Shown: positions 1 to 7,997, numbered from the stretch's first letter. The stretch: DNA of 16,208 nt from Actinomycetes bacterium (GCA_021823365.1 JAKAOD010000011.1:1-16208), one strand, 5' to 3'. Translations and numbers: made by a program. The notes: generated by a model from the sequence alone, not told the origin.

Positions 1-98
1 CGGTAGCCAGGTTCGTCCGGCGAGCACGGGGCGAGGCGCGCCTCGTGGCCGAGCGCGGAACCCGAGTCAAGAGGACGGCTTGACAGCGCGTCGTCCAT
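1..98 (-). other. Open frame running off the left edge (possible tnpB start)
   Basis: An ATG at 98-96 opens a frame that stays open to the window edge, beginning 7 nt after the stop of the IS607-type recombinase remnant. In intact IS607 elements tnpB follows or overlaps tnpA on the same strand, so this position would suit a tnpB start. The 32 visible residues do not clearly match the TnpB N-terminus. This may be noncoding debris; the call rests on position alone. Confidence 0.15.
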
Positions 99-104
99 AG
101 GGAA

Positions 105-488
105 TCAGGCGGCCAGGTCCCCGGCCGCGCTGGCGAGGGCTCGCTGGGCTCGGTCACGAGCCGAGCGCCGCCCATAGAGACGGGCGCAGAACGAGGTGAG
201 CACCTCGGTCATGTCTCGGACGAGATCGTCCTCGACCTCGCCGGCGTCCAAGACCACAAGGCGACGGTTGCCTGCCGACAGCGCTGCCTCGACGAGCTCG
301 ACGTCCATCGGTCCAAGGCGGTCTCGGTGCTCGACCACGATCGCCGTCACCTCCGGGTCGGCGAGAAGACGGCGAACCTTCGCCCGAGCCCCGTTCATCC
401 CCGAGCCGACCTCGGACTCGACACCGATGATCGAACGCCCGGCTCGAGCAGCCCACTCGCAGAGACGAGCTACCTTGCGGTCAAGGTC
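105..488 (-). pseudogene. IS607-family serine recombinase (TnpA), C-terminal fragment
   Basis: The reading frame from about 488 down to the stop at 105-107 gives some 127 residues that match the C-terminal two thirds of IS607-type TnpA resolvases. Recognisable stretches are LDRKVARLCEWA, EVGSGMNG, VVEHRDRL, DDLVRDMTEVLTSFCARLYG and RRSARDRAQRAL. Intact proteins carry an N-terminal MerR-like DNA-binding helix and the YARVSS motif with the catalytic serine just before the LDRQVARL stretch. Both are missing here because the sequence switches at about 488-494 into a piece of an unrelated oxidoreductase. A frame without stops continues to 1058, but that upstream part is a shadow of the other fragment. 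The usual residues after HRDRL (typically ARFG) read GPMD, which suggests divergence or decay. Without the catalytic serine it cannot recombine DNA. Confidence 0.8.
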
Positions 489-493
489 GCCTG

Positions 494-892
494 GCAGTTC
501 GCAACCCCGCTCGCCACGACCTCGGCGTCGTGAGCGCCGGTGAAGAAGAGGAGCTGCTCCACCTGATGGCTGCCGATGTCGCAGAGGATGCCGCCGTGGC
601 GCGACTGCTCGAAGAACCATGCGGGGCGCCTCGCGACGTCGAGCCGGTGTGGGCCGAGCCCGAGATAGTGCACGACCCGGCCGATCGCCCCCTGCCAGAC
701 GAGGTGCCCGGCAAGCACAGCGCTCTCCACATGGAGCCGCTCGCCGAAGTACACGTGGTACCGCCGGCCCGCACCGGCGACGGCGTCCCTCGCCCGTCCA
801 AGCTGCCTGAGGGTCGTCGCGGCCGGTTTGTCTGGGAAGCAGTCCTTTCCGTGCGCCAAGACGGCGAGCCCGACAGCGGCGACGTGCAGACT
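494..892 (-). pseudogene. Gfo/Idh/MocA-family oxidoreductase, internal fragment
   Basis: About 133 residues resemble the middle of a Gfo/Idh/MocA NAD(P)-dependent sugar dehydrogenase. They include the end of the Rossmann domain with the conserved DKPAATTLRQL (the EKP-type lysine motif), the FGERLHV stretch, GAIGRVVH, the GLGPHRLDVARRPAWFF segment and GGILCDIGSHQVEQLLFF. The GxGxxG dinucleotide-binding start is absent, as is the C-terminal half after GVANC. At the 3' end the frame reads a few more codons and stops at 470, where the sequence has become recombinase DNA in another frame. At the 5' end recognisable sequence stops at about 892, shortly before the promoter of the divergent glycosyltransferase gene. 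The fragment is truncated at both ends and is almost certainly nonfunctional. The original enzyme probably acted on a sugar or inositol derivative, but the substrate cannot be told from this piece. Confidence 0.75.
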
Positions 893-983
893 GCCCGCCG
901 GCGGCGCCGGCGGCGCCTCGACCCGGCGCCCTCGCGTCCTCACCCCGCTCCTCTCGGAGCCGCGCTTGCGCGGGCCCCGCCAC

Positions 984-989
984 TACACT
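984..989 (+). promoter_or_regulatory. Leaderless -10 promoter element (TACACT) of the GT4 gene
   Basis: TACACT fits the TANNNT -10 consensus and ends exactly 6 nt before the GTG at 996. Transcription starting about 7 nt after the -10 would begin on the start codon itself. No Shine-Dalgarno sequence precedes this GTG. The same geometry occurs at three other genes in the window. No convincing -35 element is seen; TTGCGC at 966-971 is too close. Confidence 0.6.
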
Positions 990-995
990 CCGCTC

Positions 996-2147
996 GTGCC
1001 GGGGGTGAGCGCCGGGGGGGCTCGCGTTGCGATCTGCAACTGGCGGGACCTCCGCCATCCCGAGAGCGGCGGCAGCGAACGGTACATCGAGACCGTCGCG
1101 CGTGGCCTTTCGGCGAGGGGGAACGACGTGACCCTGCTCTCGGCGCGCGTCGACGGCGCCCCGGGCGACGAGGAGGTCGACGGGCTCCGCTACCGCCGCC
1201 GCGGCGGGCGCCTCACCGTCTACGGCGCCGCCGCGGCGGCGCTGCTACTGCGGCGCGTCGATCCCGACGTCGTGCTCGACGTCCAGAACGGCGTGCCGTT
1301 CCTCTCCCCGATCGTCACCGGCCGTCGCGTTGCCGTGCTCGTCCACCACGTGCACCGCGAGCAGTGGCCGCTCGTCCTCGGTGGCCGCCGAGCCCGGATC
1401 GGCTGGTGGGTCGAGTCTCGCCTCGGCCCGGCCATCTACCGGCACGCGCCGTACATGACCGAGAGCGCGGCGACGGCGCGCGAGCTCGCCGCTCTCGGCG
1501 TGGCGCCGGATCGGATCTGCGTCGTCGGCATCGGGGCACCGGCGCTCCCGGAGCCGGGGGCGCGCCGGTCAGCGAGCCCGCGCATCGTCGTCCTCGGCCG
1601 ACTCGTCCCGCACAAGCGTGTCGAGCTCGCCCTGGAGGCCGTCGCGCGCCTCCGGGCGCGCTTCGGCGACCTCGTCGTCGACGTCGTCGGGCGGGGCTAC
1701 TGGGAGGAACACGTGCGTGCAGCTGCGCACCGGCTCGGATTGGACGGCGCCGTCGAGCTGCACGGCTTCGTCGACGAGCAGGCGAAGGTCGACCTCCTGG
1801 CGCGCGCCTGGGTGCACGTCGTGCCGAGCGTCAAGGAGGGCTGGTCGCTTGCGACGATCGAGGCCGGGCTTTGCGGCACGCTCTCGGTCGCTCTCGCCGG
1901 CAGCGGCGGGACCGAGGAGTCGGTGGCCGACGGCAAGACCGGACTCGTCGTGGACGGCGGCTCGGACGCGCTCTGCGACGCCCTCGCCGCCCTGCTGTCG
2001 GACCCCGTGCGCATCGAGGCGATGGGGGCGGCGGCTCGAGCCGGCGCGCTCGCGCTCTCCTGGTCGGACACGATCGGGCGCATCTCAGCCGTGCTCGACG
2101 CTGCGATGGGCGTGCCGGCCGGCCAACCGGCCGGCACGAGTGCGTGA
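996..2147 (+). CDS. GT4-family glycosyltransferase
   Basis: This 383-residue protein is a GT-B fold retaining glycosyltransferase of family GT4, probably cytoplasmic or membrane-associated, moving a sugar from a nucleotide donor to an envelope acceptor. The N-terminal domain opens with VAICNWRDLRHPESGGSERY (residues 11-30), the acceptor-side glycine-rich loop. The C-terminal domain begins at about residue 196 with RIVVLGRLVPHKRVELALEA, typical of GT4. The nucleotide-sugar site follows with VDVVGRGYW, LHGFVDEQAK and the E-x7-E motif EGWSLATIE (E281, E289). The GTG at 996 is chosen because it lies 6 nt after a TANNNT box and just before the first conserved strand; a GTG at 1005 is an alternative and a longer frame upstream is not homologous. 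The gene overlaps the next methyltransferase start. Its neighbours point to arabinan or glycolipid synthesis; donor and acceptor are unknown. Confidence 0.88.
   Translation: MPGVSAGGARVAICNWRDLRHPESGGSERYIETVARGLSARGNDVTLLSARVDGAPGDEEVDGLRYRRRGGRLTVYGAAAAALLLRRVDPDVVLDVQNGVPFLSPIVTGRRVAVLVHHVHREQWPLVLGGRRARIGWWVESRLGPAIYRHAPYMTESAATARELAALGVAPDRICVVGIGAPALPEPGARRSASPRIVVLGRLVPHKRVELALEAVARLRARFGDLVVDVVGRGYWEEHVRAAAHRLGLDGAVELHGFVDEQAKVDLLARAWVHVVPSVKEGWSLATIEAGLCGTLSVALAGSGGTEESVADGKTGLVVDGGSDALCDALAALLSDPVRIEAMGAAARAGALALSWSDTIGRISAVLDAAMGVPAGQPAGTSA
2111..2138 (+). repeat. Perfect 12-bp inverted repeat at the GT4/methyltransferase junction
   Basis: CGTGCCGGCCGG at 2111-2122 pairs perfectly with CCGGCCGGCACG at 2127-2138 across a CCAA loop. 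It lies in the last codons of the GT4 gene (coding VPAGQPAGT) and ends 1 nt before the GTG at 2140, so an RNA hairpin here could hide or expose the methyltransferase start. No T-run follows, so a terminator is unlikely. Confidence 0.5.
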
Positions 2148-2874
2148 GGTGAGCCTCGGGCGCAGCGTCGAGCTCCTGCGCTCGTTCCGGTTCGAGCAGA
2201 CCGAACCCGACCGGTTCTACCGTCTCCTCGGGGCCGACCTCGCGCAGCAGCTGTCCGGCTGGGCGCCGGTCTCCGGCGCCGTGGCCCTCGACGTGGGCGG
2301 GGGGCCCGGCTGGGCGGCGGAGGCTCTCGAAGAGCTCGGCGCACGCTGCGTCGTCGTCGATCCCGACCTCGGCGAGATTCGTAGCCGAGGGGCTCCGCCG
2401 TGCCGGGTCGTCGCCGGCGACGGACGGGCGCTGCCGGTCCGCAGCGCCAGCGTCGACATCTGCGTGTCGAGCAACGTCCTGGAGCACGTCGCCGAGCCCG
2501 AGGCGCTCGCCGACGAGATGCTCCGCGTCACGCGGCCGGGCGGCACCGTGCTCCTCTCCTACTCGTGCTGGCTCTCGTTCCACGGCGGGCACGAGACCCG
2601 CCCCTACCACCTCCTGATCGGCGGGAGGCGGGCGGCGGACCGCTACGCGCGCATCCACGGGCGACGGCCGAAGAACGACTACGGCGTATCGTTGTTCCCC
2701 TGGTCGGCGGGGCGAATGCTGCGCTGGGCGCGGCGGCGAGCCGCCGACGGCACGGCCGAGGTCGTCGCCCGGCTGCCGCGCTACCACCCTCGCTGGGCGC
2801 GCTGGGTGATCGCGGTCCCCGGCCTTCGCGAGCTCGCGAGCTGGAACGTGCTGCTCGTCCTCCGTCGCCGATAG
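2140..2874 (+). CDS. Class I SAM-dependent methyltransferase (Rv0224c-like)
   Basis: This 244-residue protein is a class I SAM-dependent methyltransferase. Motif I is LDVGGGPG (residues 50-57), the acidic end of strand 2 is VVVDPD (71-76), and SVDICVSSNVLEHV (104-117) followed by EMLRVTRPGGTVLLSY is the methyltransferase-11 signature. The N-terminal FRFEQTEPDRFYRLLGADLA and the C-terminal PRYHPRWARWV with VPGLRELASWN recall the mycobacterial Rv0224c family, which lies near aftD and a GT4 gene in M. tuberculosis; this comparison is from memory. The substrate is unknown, probably an envelope lipid or glycan. The start is either GTG 2140, overlapping the GT4 stop by 8 nt, or GTG 2149 just after it; neither has a good ribosome-binding site, so translational coupling is likely. 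The stop TAG shares its G with the next GTG start. Confidence 0.87.
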   Translation: MREVSLGRSVELLRSFRFEQTEPDRFYRLLGADLAQQLSGWAPVSGAVALDVGGGPGWAAEALEELGARCVVVDPDLGEIRSRGAPPCRVVAGDGRALPVRSASVDICVSSNVLEHVAEPEALADEMLRVTRPGGTVLLSYSCWLSFHGGHETRPYHLLIGGRRAADRYARIHGRRPKNDYGVSLFPWSAGRMLRWARRRAADGTAEVVARLPRYHPRWARWVIAVPGLRELASWNVLLVLRRR

Positions 2875-5800
2875 TGCGAAGCGCGACGGCGAGCGTGCAT
2901 CCCCGGGCGGAGCGGCTTGCCTCCCTCGGCGTGTGCGCGGCTCTGGTCGCGGCGGTCTTCGCCCAGCATCCCGGCTTCGTCGTCGCCGACACCAAGCTCG
3001 CCGTGACCCTCGACCCGTTGCGCTTCCTCGAGGATGCGACGCGCCTCTGGCAGCCGCAGACCGGCTTCGGGGAGATCGCGAACCAGTCCTACGGCTACCT
3101 GTTCCCCATGGGGCCGTTCTTCGTCCTCGGCCATGCCGCCGGGCTGCCGGCCTGGACGATCCAGCGCGCCTGGCAGTCGTCTCTGCTCGTTGCGGCGTTC
3201 CTCGGCTGCCTCCACCTCGCCCGCCGCCTCGGCGCAGGGACACCGGCGACCCGGCTCGTCGCTGCCCTCGCCTTTGCCCTCACGCCTTCGATCCTGAGCC
3301 AGCTCGGATCGGTCAGCGCAGAGACGGCTCCGGAGTGCCTCGCACCGTGGATCCTCGCGCCGCTCGTGGGCGAGCGGGCGCTCGAGCGTCCCCGGCACGC
3401 CGCCGCGGCGAGCGGCATCGCGTTCCTCCTCGCCGGCGGGGTGAACGCGTCGGCGACGCTCGCGACGCTCGTCCTCCCGGGCCTCTACCTTGCCTGGCTC
3501 GCCGCCACGGGCCCCAGGCGCGCGGTGGGGCGCCTCTCGGCCTGGTGGGCGCTCGCCGTCGCGCTCGGGGCGCTCTGGTGGGCGCTCGGGCTCGCCGCAT
3601 TCGCCCGCTACAGCGCGCCGTTCGTCGACTGGATCGAGTCGGCGGCGACGACGACGAGCTCCACGTCGCTGTTCAACGTCCTGCAAGGCACGTCGGATTG
3701 GGTGGGCCACATCCTCACTGGTGACGGGCCGCAGTCGCCCGCCGCGTGGCAGCTCGTCTCGCGTCCCCTGCCTGTCCTCGCGTCGGCGGTCCTCGTCGCC
3801 GCCGGCGTGCTCGGGTGCGCACGCACACGCCTTGCAGCACGGGAGTATCTGATCACGGCGGTTCTCGTCGGCGTCGGGCTCGTGACGTTCGGCCACGGCG
3901 GGCTCGGCGGCTCCCCGATCGGTGCGCTCGAGCGATCGCTGCTGGACGGCCCGCTCGTGGCCTTCCGAAACGTCAGCAAGTTCGACCTCGTCCTGAGGGT
4001 CCCGCTGGCGATCGGCGTCGCCGAGGGCTGTGCCCTCGCGTCCGTGGGTGCCCGCCGGATGTCGAGACCTGGCGCGGCGCTTCGTGCCGTCGCCGGCGCG
4101 ACGGCGGCGATCGGGACCACGGCCGCCGTCGCCGCCGGCGCCTGGCCGGTGTGGTCGGGCCGGCTCGAGCCGCCTGGCGCATTCCGCTCGCTCCCGAGAT
4201 GGTGGCGCGCCGCCGCGAGCTGGCTGGCGACGCACGACCGTTCCGGGGCCTGGTCGCTGCTCCTGCCTGCGAGCCAGCACCCCGACTACGTCTGGGGGCT
4301 CCCGACGGACGAGCCGTTCCAGGTCCTCGCGACGACGCCCTGGGCCGTGCGCAACGCCGCGCCGCTCGGCGGCGCCGGCAACGCCCGCCTGCTCGACGCG
4401 ATCGACGCCGTCGTGCGATCCGGCCATGGCGAGAAGGGCCTCGCTCCGGTCCTCGGCCGCGCCGGCGTCCGCTTCCTCGTGGTCCGGAACGACCTCGACG
4501 CCGGACGGGAGAACGGCACGATCACCTCGCCGCTCCTCGTCCACGCCGCGCTCGAGAGCTCGCCGGGGATCCGGCGGGTCGCCGCCTTCGGCCCCCTGGT
4601 CGGCAACGCGAGCGAGGGCGGCGTCGTCGTCGCGGGCGGGACGCAGATCGCCGTGCCCGCGGTGGAGATCTTCGAGGTCGGCGGACCGGTGCGGCGCGTC
4701 GTGACCTACCCCCTCGCCGGCACCCTTCGCGTCAGCGGCGGACCGGGATCGCTCCTCGGGCTCGCAAACCTCGGCCTGCTGCCGGAGGGCGCCGCGACGG
4801 TGATGGCGGCGGACCCGACGGCACGCGGGACCCGCGCCGCCGGCGAGATCCCCGTCGTGACCGACGGCTACCGGCGCCAGGAGGTCAACTTCGGCCGTGC
4901 CGCCGACAACGTCTCGGCAACCCTGCTCCCCGGCCAGCCCTGGTCCGAACCGCGCCGGGTTCACGACTATCTCTTCGGGAACCCGTCGGGGCACCAGACG
5001 ACGGCGATCCTCTACGGCGTCTCCACCGTCGAGGCCTCGTCGGCGGCGAGCTACGCCTCGGCCGTGCGCGACTTCGACCCGGCCGACGGCCCGGTGGCCG
5101 CGTTCGACGGCGACCCCAGCACCGCCTGGGTGAACGGGTCGGCGCACGCCGTCGGCCAGTGGGTCGAGGAGCGCTTCCGCCGCCCCGTCGAGCTCCGCTC
5201 CGTGACGGTCGCCTCCCCGCCGATGCCAGGGACCGGCCCGGCGGCGAGCGAGGTGCGGGTGACGACGGACGGGGGAAGCGCGATGCTGCGCCTCCCGGAG
5301 GGAGGCGGGCCGCGCACCTTCGCCATCCCCGCCGGCCGGACGAGCTTCCTCAAGGCGACGATCGCCGCAGTCGCCGGCGGGGGGCGGGGCAAGGCCGCCG
5401 CCCTCCAGGTTTCGGCGCCGGGGGCTCCGCCGGCAGAGGAGAGCCTGCTCGTCCCCGCCGGCGCCGACCGTGCCGCAGGGCCGCCGGTCCTCGCCTTCTC
5501 CGCCGAGCCCGGCGCCGACGACGGCTGCGTCGAGATGCGCTCGCTGCCGGCGACCGTCTGCGCGCCCTTTCTCGTCGCCGGCACGGAGGACTCGGGCGGT
5601 CTCGACCGGACGTTCGACCTCTCCCGCCCTGCCCGCTACCGGCTGCACGTTCTCGGCGTGGCCCGCGGCACCGCGGCGCTCGAGGCTGCGATGCCGACCG
5701 CCGGCGGGGTGCGGATCCGGGCATCCTCCCAGCTCGTCGCCTCCCCCGCCGACTCCCCCGAGACGCTCCTCGAGGACGACCCGGGGGGTGGTTGGATCGC

Positions 5801-7184
5801 CTCGGCCTCCGACGCCCGCCCGCGACTCTCCCTCACGCTGCCACGGCGCGTCGCGCTCACCGGCCTCGAGATCAGCCGCTCCCCCCGCCTCCCGGCCTCG
5901 AGCCCGACCGCCGTCCAGGTCGTCGGCGCCGGCACGTCCGAGACGGTCGCCGTGCACGCAGGGCTCGTGCGCCTCCCGCGGCCGATCACCGCCCGGGTCT
6001 TCCAGATCTCCTTCCCCAGGCTGGCGGCGCGCCGCGACGAGACCGCCCGCGGCGTCGCGACGCTCCCCGTCGGCCTGAGCTCGCTCCGGCTCCTCGCACC
6101 CGGGCTCGCGCCGCGCGCGCCGCCGCTCTCGGCGAGCGTCGCCCTCCCCTGCGGCCGCGGGCCCGAGATCGGTCTCGACGAGGCGCACGTCCCGACGCTC
6201 GTGCGCGGGACGCTCCGATCGGTGCTCGACGCCGCGCCGCTCCAGATCGTGCCGTGCGCGCTCGGAAGAGGGAAAGCCGGCGGCGCCCCTGGCGTCCTCA
6301 CGCTCCGCGCCGGCCGGCACCATCTGCGGCTCCTGCAGGACGCGACCGTCACGCCGGTCGCGGCGAGCCTCGTGCCGCTCGAACCGAGGCGCGGAGGCGA
6401 GGGCGCCCGGGACGCCTCGGGCACTTCCGGCCCGGCACCGGCGGGCGCCCGCCGCAGGCGCCTCACCGTCCTCAGTTGGCTCCGGGAAAGCCGCGAGCTC
6501 AGGATCGGGCCTGGCTCGGCGGCGTGGCTCGTCGTCCGGGAGAACGCCAACGCCGGGTGGGTCGCGACCCTCGGCGGCCACCGCCTCGCAGACGGCGTGG
6601 TCGACGGGTGGCAGCAGGCCTTCGTCGTGCCCGCCGGCGCGGGCGGGCTGGTCCGGCTGACGTACGCGCCCGAGGCCGGCTATCGCCTCGGCCTGCTCGC
6701 CGGTGCAGCCGCCGCTCTCGTCCTCATCGGTCTCGCCGCCCTGCCCGAGCGCCGCCGGGACCCCGTCGCCGCTCGGAAGGCGGCGCGAGGCAGGCTTCCC
6801 GCGGCGGTCGGCGTGGTCGTCTCGGGGCTCGCAGGGGGGTGGGCCGGCCTCGCCGTCTCGGCGGCCTCGCTCCTCGCCCTGCTCGGGGCCGAGCACCTGC
6901 CCCGTCGGCTCGCGTCCGCGCGGCTGGCACGCGGCTCGCCACCAGCCGGATGGCCCGCGCCCGGGCTGGTCACGGCCGGACTGCCCCCGAGGCGGGGTCC
7001 CGACACGGTGTCGCCCGCGTGGGCCGGCGCGGGAGCCGCCGGGTGCCTCGTCGCCGCCGGCGTCCTTGCCGCCCTCATGCCACCGGGCGGCACGGCGCCG
7101 CCCGCCTCCGCCGGCCTCGCCGTCCAGGCGCTCTGCCTCGCCGCCGTCGGCTCGCTGGCGTGGTCGACGCTCGAGAGCCCGTAG
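2874..7184 (+). CDS. aftD: AftD-like alpha-(1->3)-arabinofuranosyltransferase (DUF3367, GT-C)
   Basis: This 1,436-residue membrane protein matches AftD of mycobacteria (about 1,400 residues), a GT-C enzyme that adds arabinofuranose from decaprenyl-phospho-arabinose to envelope arabinan outside the membrane. After the first membrane helix comes ADTKLAVTLDPLRFLE, with D39 at the place of the GT-C catalytic acidic residue. NQSYGYLFPMGPFF and VAFRNVSKFDLVLRVPLAIG are family signatures. About ten hydrophobic helices fill residues 15-440. A large extracytoplasmic part follows, with two F5/8-type-C-like carbohydrate-binding modules around residues 715-845 (AAFDGDPSTAWV) and 950-1060 (LLEDDPGGGWIA). 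Four C-terminal membrane helices lie at about 1269-1290, 1310-1340, 1382-1404 and 1411-1435. GTG 2874 is chosen because it overlaps the previous TAG by 1 nt and precedes the first helix. It probably shares a transcript with the two genes upstream. The exact acceptor in this organism is inferred. Confidence 0.88.
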   Translation: MRSATASVHPRAERLASLGVCAALVAAVFAQHPGFVVADTKLAVTLDPLRFLEDATRLWQPQTGFGEIANQSYGYLFPMGPFFVLGHAAGLPAWTIQRAWQSSLLVAAFLGCLHLARRLGAGTPATRLVAALAFALTPSILSQLGSVSAETAPECLAPWILAPLVGERALERPRHAAAASGIAFLLAGGVNASATLATLVLPGLYLAWLAATGPRRAVGRLSAWWALAVALGALWWALGLAAFARYSAPFVDWIESAATTTSSTSLFNVLQGTSDWVGHILTGDGPQSPAAWQLVSRPLPVLASAVLVAAGVLGCARTRLAAREYLITAVLVGVGLVTFGHGGLGGSPIGALERSLLDGPLVAFRNVSKFDLVLRVPLAIGVAEGCALASVGARRMSRPGAALRAVAGATAAIGTTAAVAAGAWPVWSGRLEPPGAFRSLPRWWRAAASWLATHDRSGAWSLLLPASQHPDYVWGLPTDEPFQVLATTPWAVRNAAPLGGAGNARLLDAIDAVVRSGHGEKGLAPVLGRAGVRFLVVRNDLDAGRENGTITSPLLVHAALESSPGIRRVAAFGPLVGNASEGGVVVAGGTQIAVPAVEIFEVGGPVRRVVTYPLAGTLRVSGGPGSLLGLANLGLLPEGAATVMAADPTARGTRAAGEIPVVTDGYRRQEVNFGRAADNVSATLLPGQPWSEPRRVHDYLFGNPSGHQTTAILYGVSTVEASSAASYASAVRDFDPADGPVAAFDGDPSTAWVNGSAHAVGQWVEERFRRPVELRSVTVASPPMPGTGPAASEVRVTTDGGSAMLRLPEGGGPRTFAIPAGRTSFLKATIAAVAGGGRGKAAALQVSAPGAPPAEESLLVPAGADRAAGPPVLAFSAEPGADDGCVEMRSLPATVCAPFLVAGTEDSGGLDRTFDLSRPARYRLHVLGVARGTAALEAAMPTAGGVRIRASSQLVASPADSPETLLEDDPGGGWIASASDARPRLSLTLPRRVALTGLEISRSPRLPASSPTAVQVVGAGTSETVAVHAGLVRLPRPITARVFQISFPRLAARRDETARGVATLPVGLSSLRLLAPGLAPRAPPLSASVALPCGRGPEIGLDEAHVPTLVRGTLRSVLDAAPLQIVPCALGRGKAGGAPGVLTLRAGRHHLRLLQDATVTPVAASLVPLEPRRGGEGARDASGTSGPAPAGARRRRLTVLSWLRESRELRIGPGSAAWLVVRENANAGWVATLGGHRLADGVVDGWQQAFVVPAGAGGLVRLTYAPEAGYRLGLLAGAAAALVLIGLAALPERRRDPVAARKAARGRLPAAVGVVVSGLAGGWAGLAVSAASLLALLGAEHLPRRLASARLARGSPPAGWPAPGLVTAGLPPRRGPDTVSPAWAGAGAAGCLVAAGVLAALMPPGGTAPPASAGLAVQALCLAAVGSLAWSTLESP

Positions 7185-7187
7185 CCT
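7182..7187 (+). promoter_or_regulatory. Leaderless -10 element (TAGCCT), overlapping the aftD stop codon
   Basis: TAGCCT fits TANNNT and ends 6 nt before the ATG at 7194. Its first three bases are the aftD stop codon TAG. The 9-nt gap between the genes has no purine-rich ribosome-binding site, which favours leaderless initiation over reinitiation from aftD. Confidence 0.5.
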
Positions 7188-7193
7188 GGGCGG

Positions 7194-7997
7194 ATGCCGC
7201 GGCTGACCGGCGAGCGCCCCATCGAGGGGCGCACGCCAGACTCGATCCTCGCCATCCACGAGGCCGGGTACCGGGAAGTCGACAGGCGCGCCGGGCCGGG
7301 CGTCCTGCTCGACCTCGGCTGCGGCGTCGGCGCCGCCACGGCGCGCCTCGCACGTCCGGGACGGCAGGTCGTCGGCATCGACTACGCGCACGCAGCCCTC
7401 GTCGAGGCGCGCCGGCGCGTCCCTTCCGGTACCGGTCTCGCCTGCATGGACGCGCAGCGGCTCGGACTCCGCTCCGGGGCCTTCGACACAGCGTGCTCCT
7501 CGCACCTCATCGAGCACTTCGAGCGACCCGACCTGCACGTCGCCGAGGTCGCCCGGGTGCTGGCGCCCGGAGGCACGGCCTTCTTCCTCACCCCGAACGC
7601 GCCGGCGGACTTCGAGAACCCTTTCCACATCCACCTCTTCGAGCCGGCCGAGCTCGAGTCGGCGCTCGGGCGCCACTTCGCCGCGGCGTCCGTCACCGGC
7701 CTCGAGGCGAGCGAGCGGGCGAGGCGCGACCTCGCGGCGCGCCGAGCGAGGGCCTGTCGCATCCTCGCCCTCGACGCCCTCCACATCCGCCACCGCATCC
7801 CACGGTCCTGGTACGTGGGCGCCTACTCGGCGCTGCTCCCTCTCGCCTACCGCCTGACGGCACGATCCGGGACCGGGGGCGCATCGGGGATCACCGCGTC
7901 GGACTTCTTCGTCGCCGACGAGATCACGCCGGCGACGCCCGTCCTGCTCGGCATCGGGCGCGGTCCGCGGCCGGTCGGATCGGGTCTCGGCAGGTAG
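7194..7997 (+). CDS. Class I SAM-dependent methyltransferase (Methyltransf_11 type)
   Basis: This 267-residue protein has a standard class I methyltransferase core: motif I LLDLGCGVGAATA (residues 38-50), the ribose-binding acidic residue in VVGIDYAHAALVEARRR (D63), the motif III region GAFDTACSSHLIEHF (95-109), and VARVLAPGGTAFFLTPNAP (119-137). The LTPN element and the following NPFHIHLFEPAEL resemble methyltransferases acting on sugars or lipids in envelope gene clusters. It starts 9 nt after aftD and seems to have its own leaderless promoter, so it can be expressed with or without the upstream operon. It differs in sequence from the methyltransferase before aftD and is not a duplicate of it. 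Its last 151 nt overlap the end of the convergent minus-strand glycosyltransferase gene. The substrate cannot be determined. Confidence 0.87.
   Translation: MPRLTGERPIEGRTPDSILAIHEAGYREVDRRAGPGVLLDLGCGVGAATARLARPGRQVVGIDYAHAALVEARRRVPSGTGLACMDAQRLGLRSGAFDTACSSHLIEHFERPDLHVAEVARVLAPGGTAFFLTPNAPADFENPFHIHLFEPAELESALGRHFAAASVTGLEASERARRDLAARRARACRILALDALHIRHRIPRSWYVGAYSALLPLAYRLTARSGTGGASGITASDFFVADEITPATPVLLGIGRGPRPVGSGLGR

Noticed and set aside
1..488. Complete IS607 insertion sequence
   Set aside because: The recombinase lacks its DNA-binding and catalytic parts, and a tnpB gene cannot be shown within the window.
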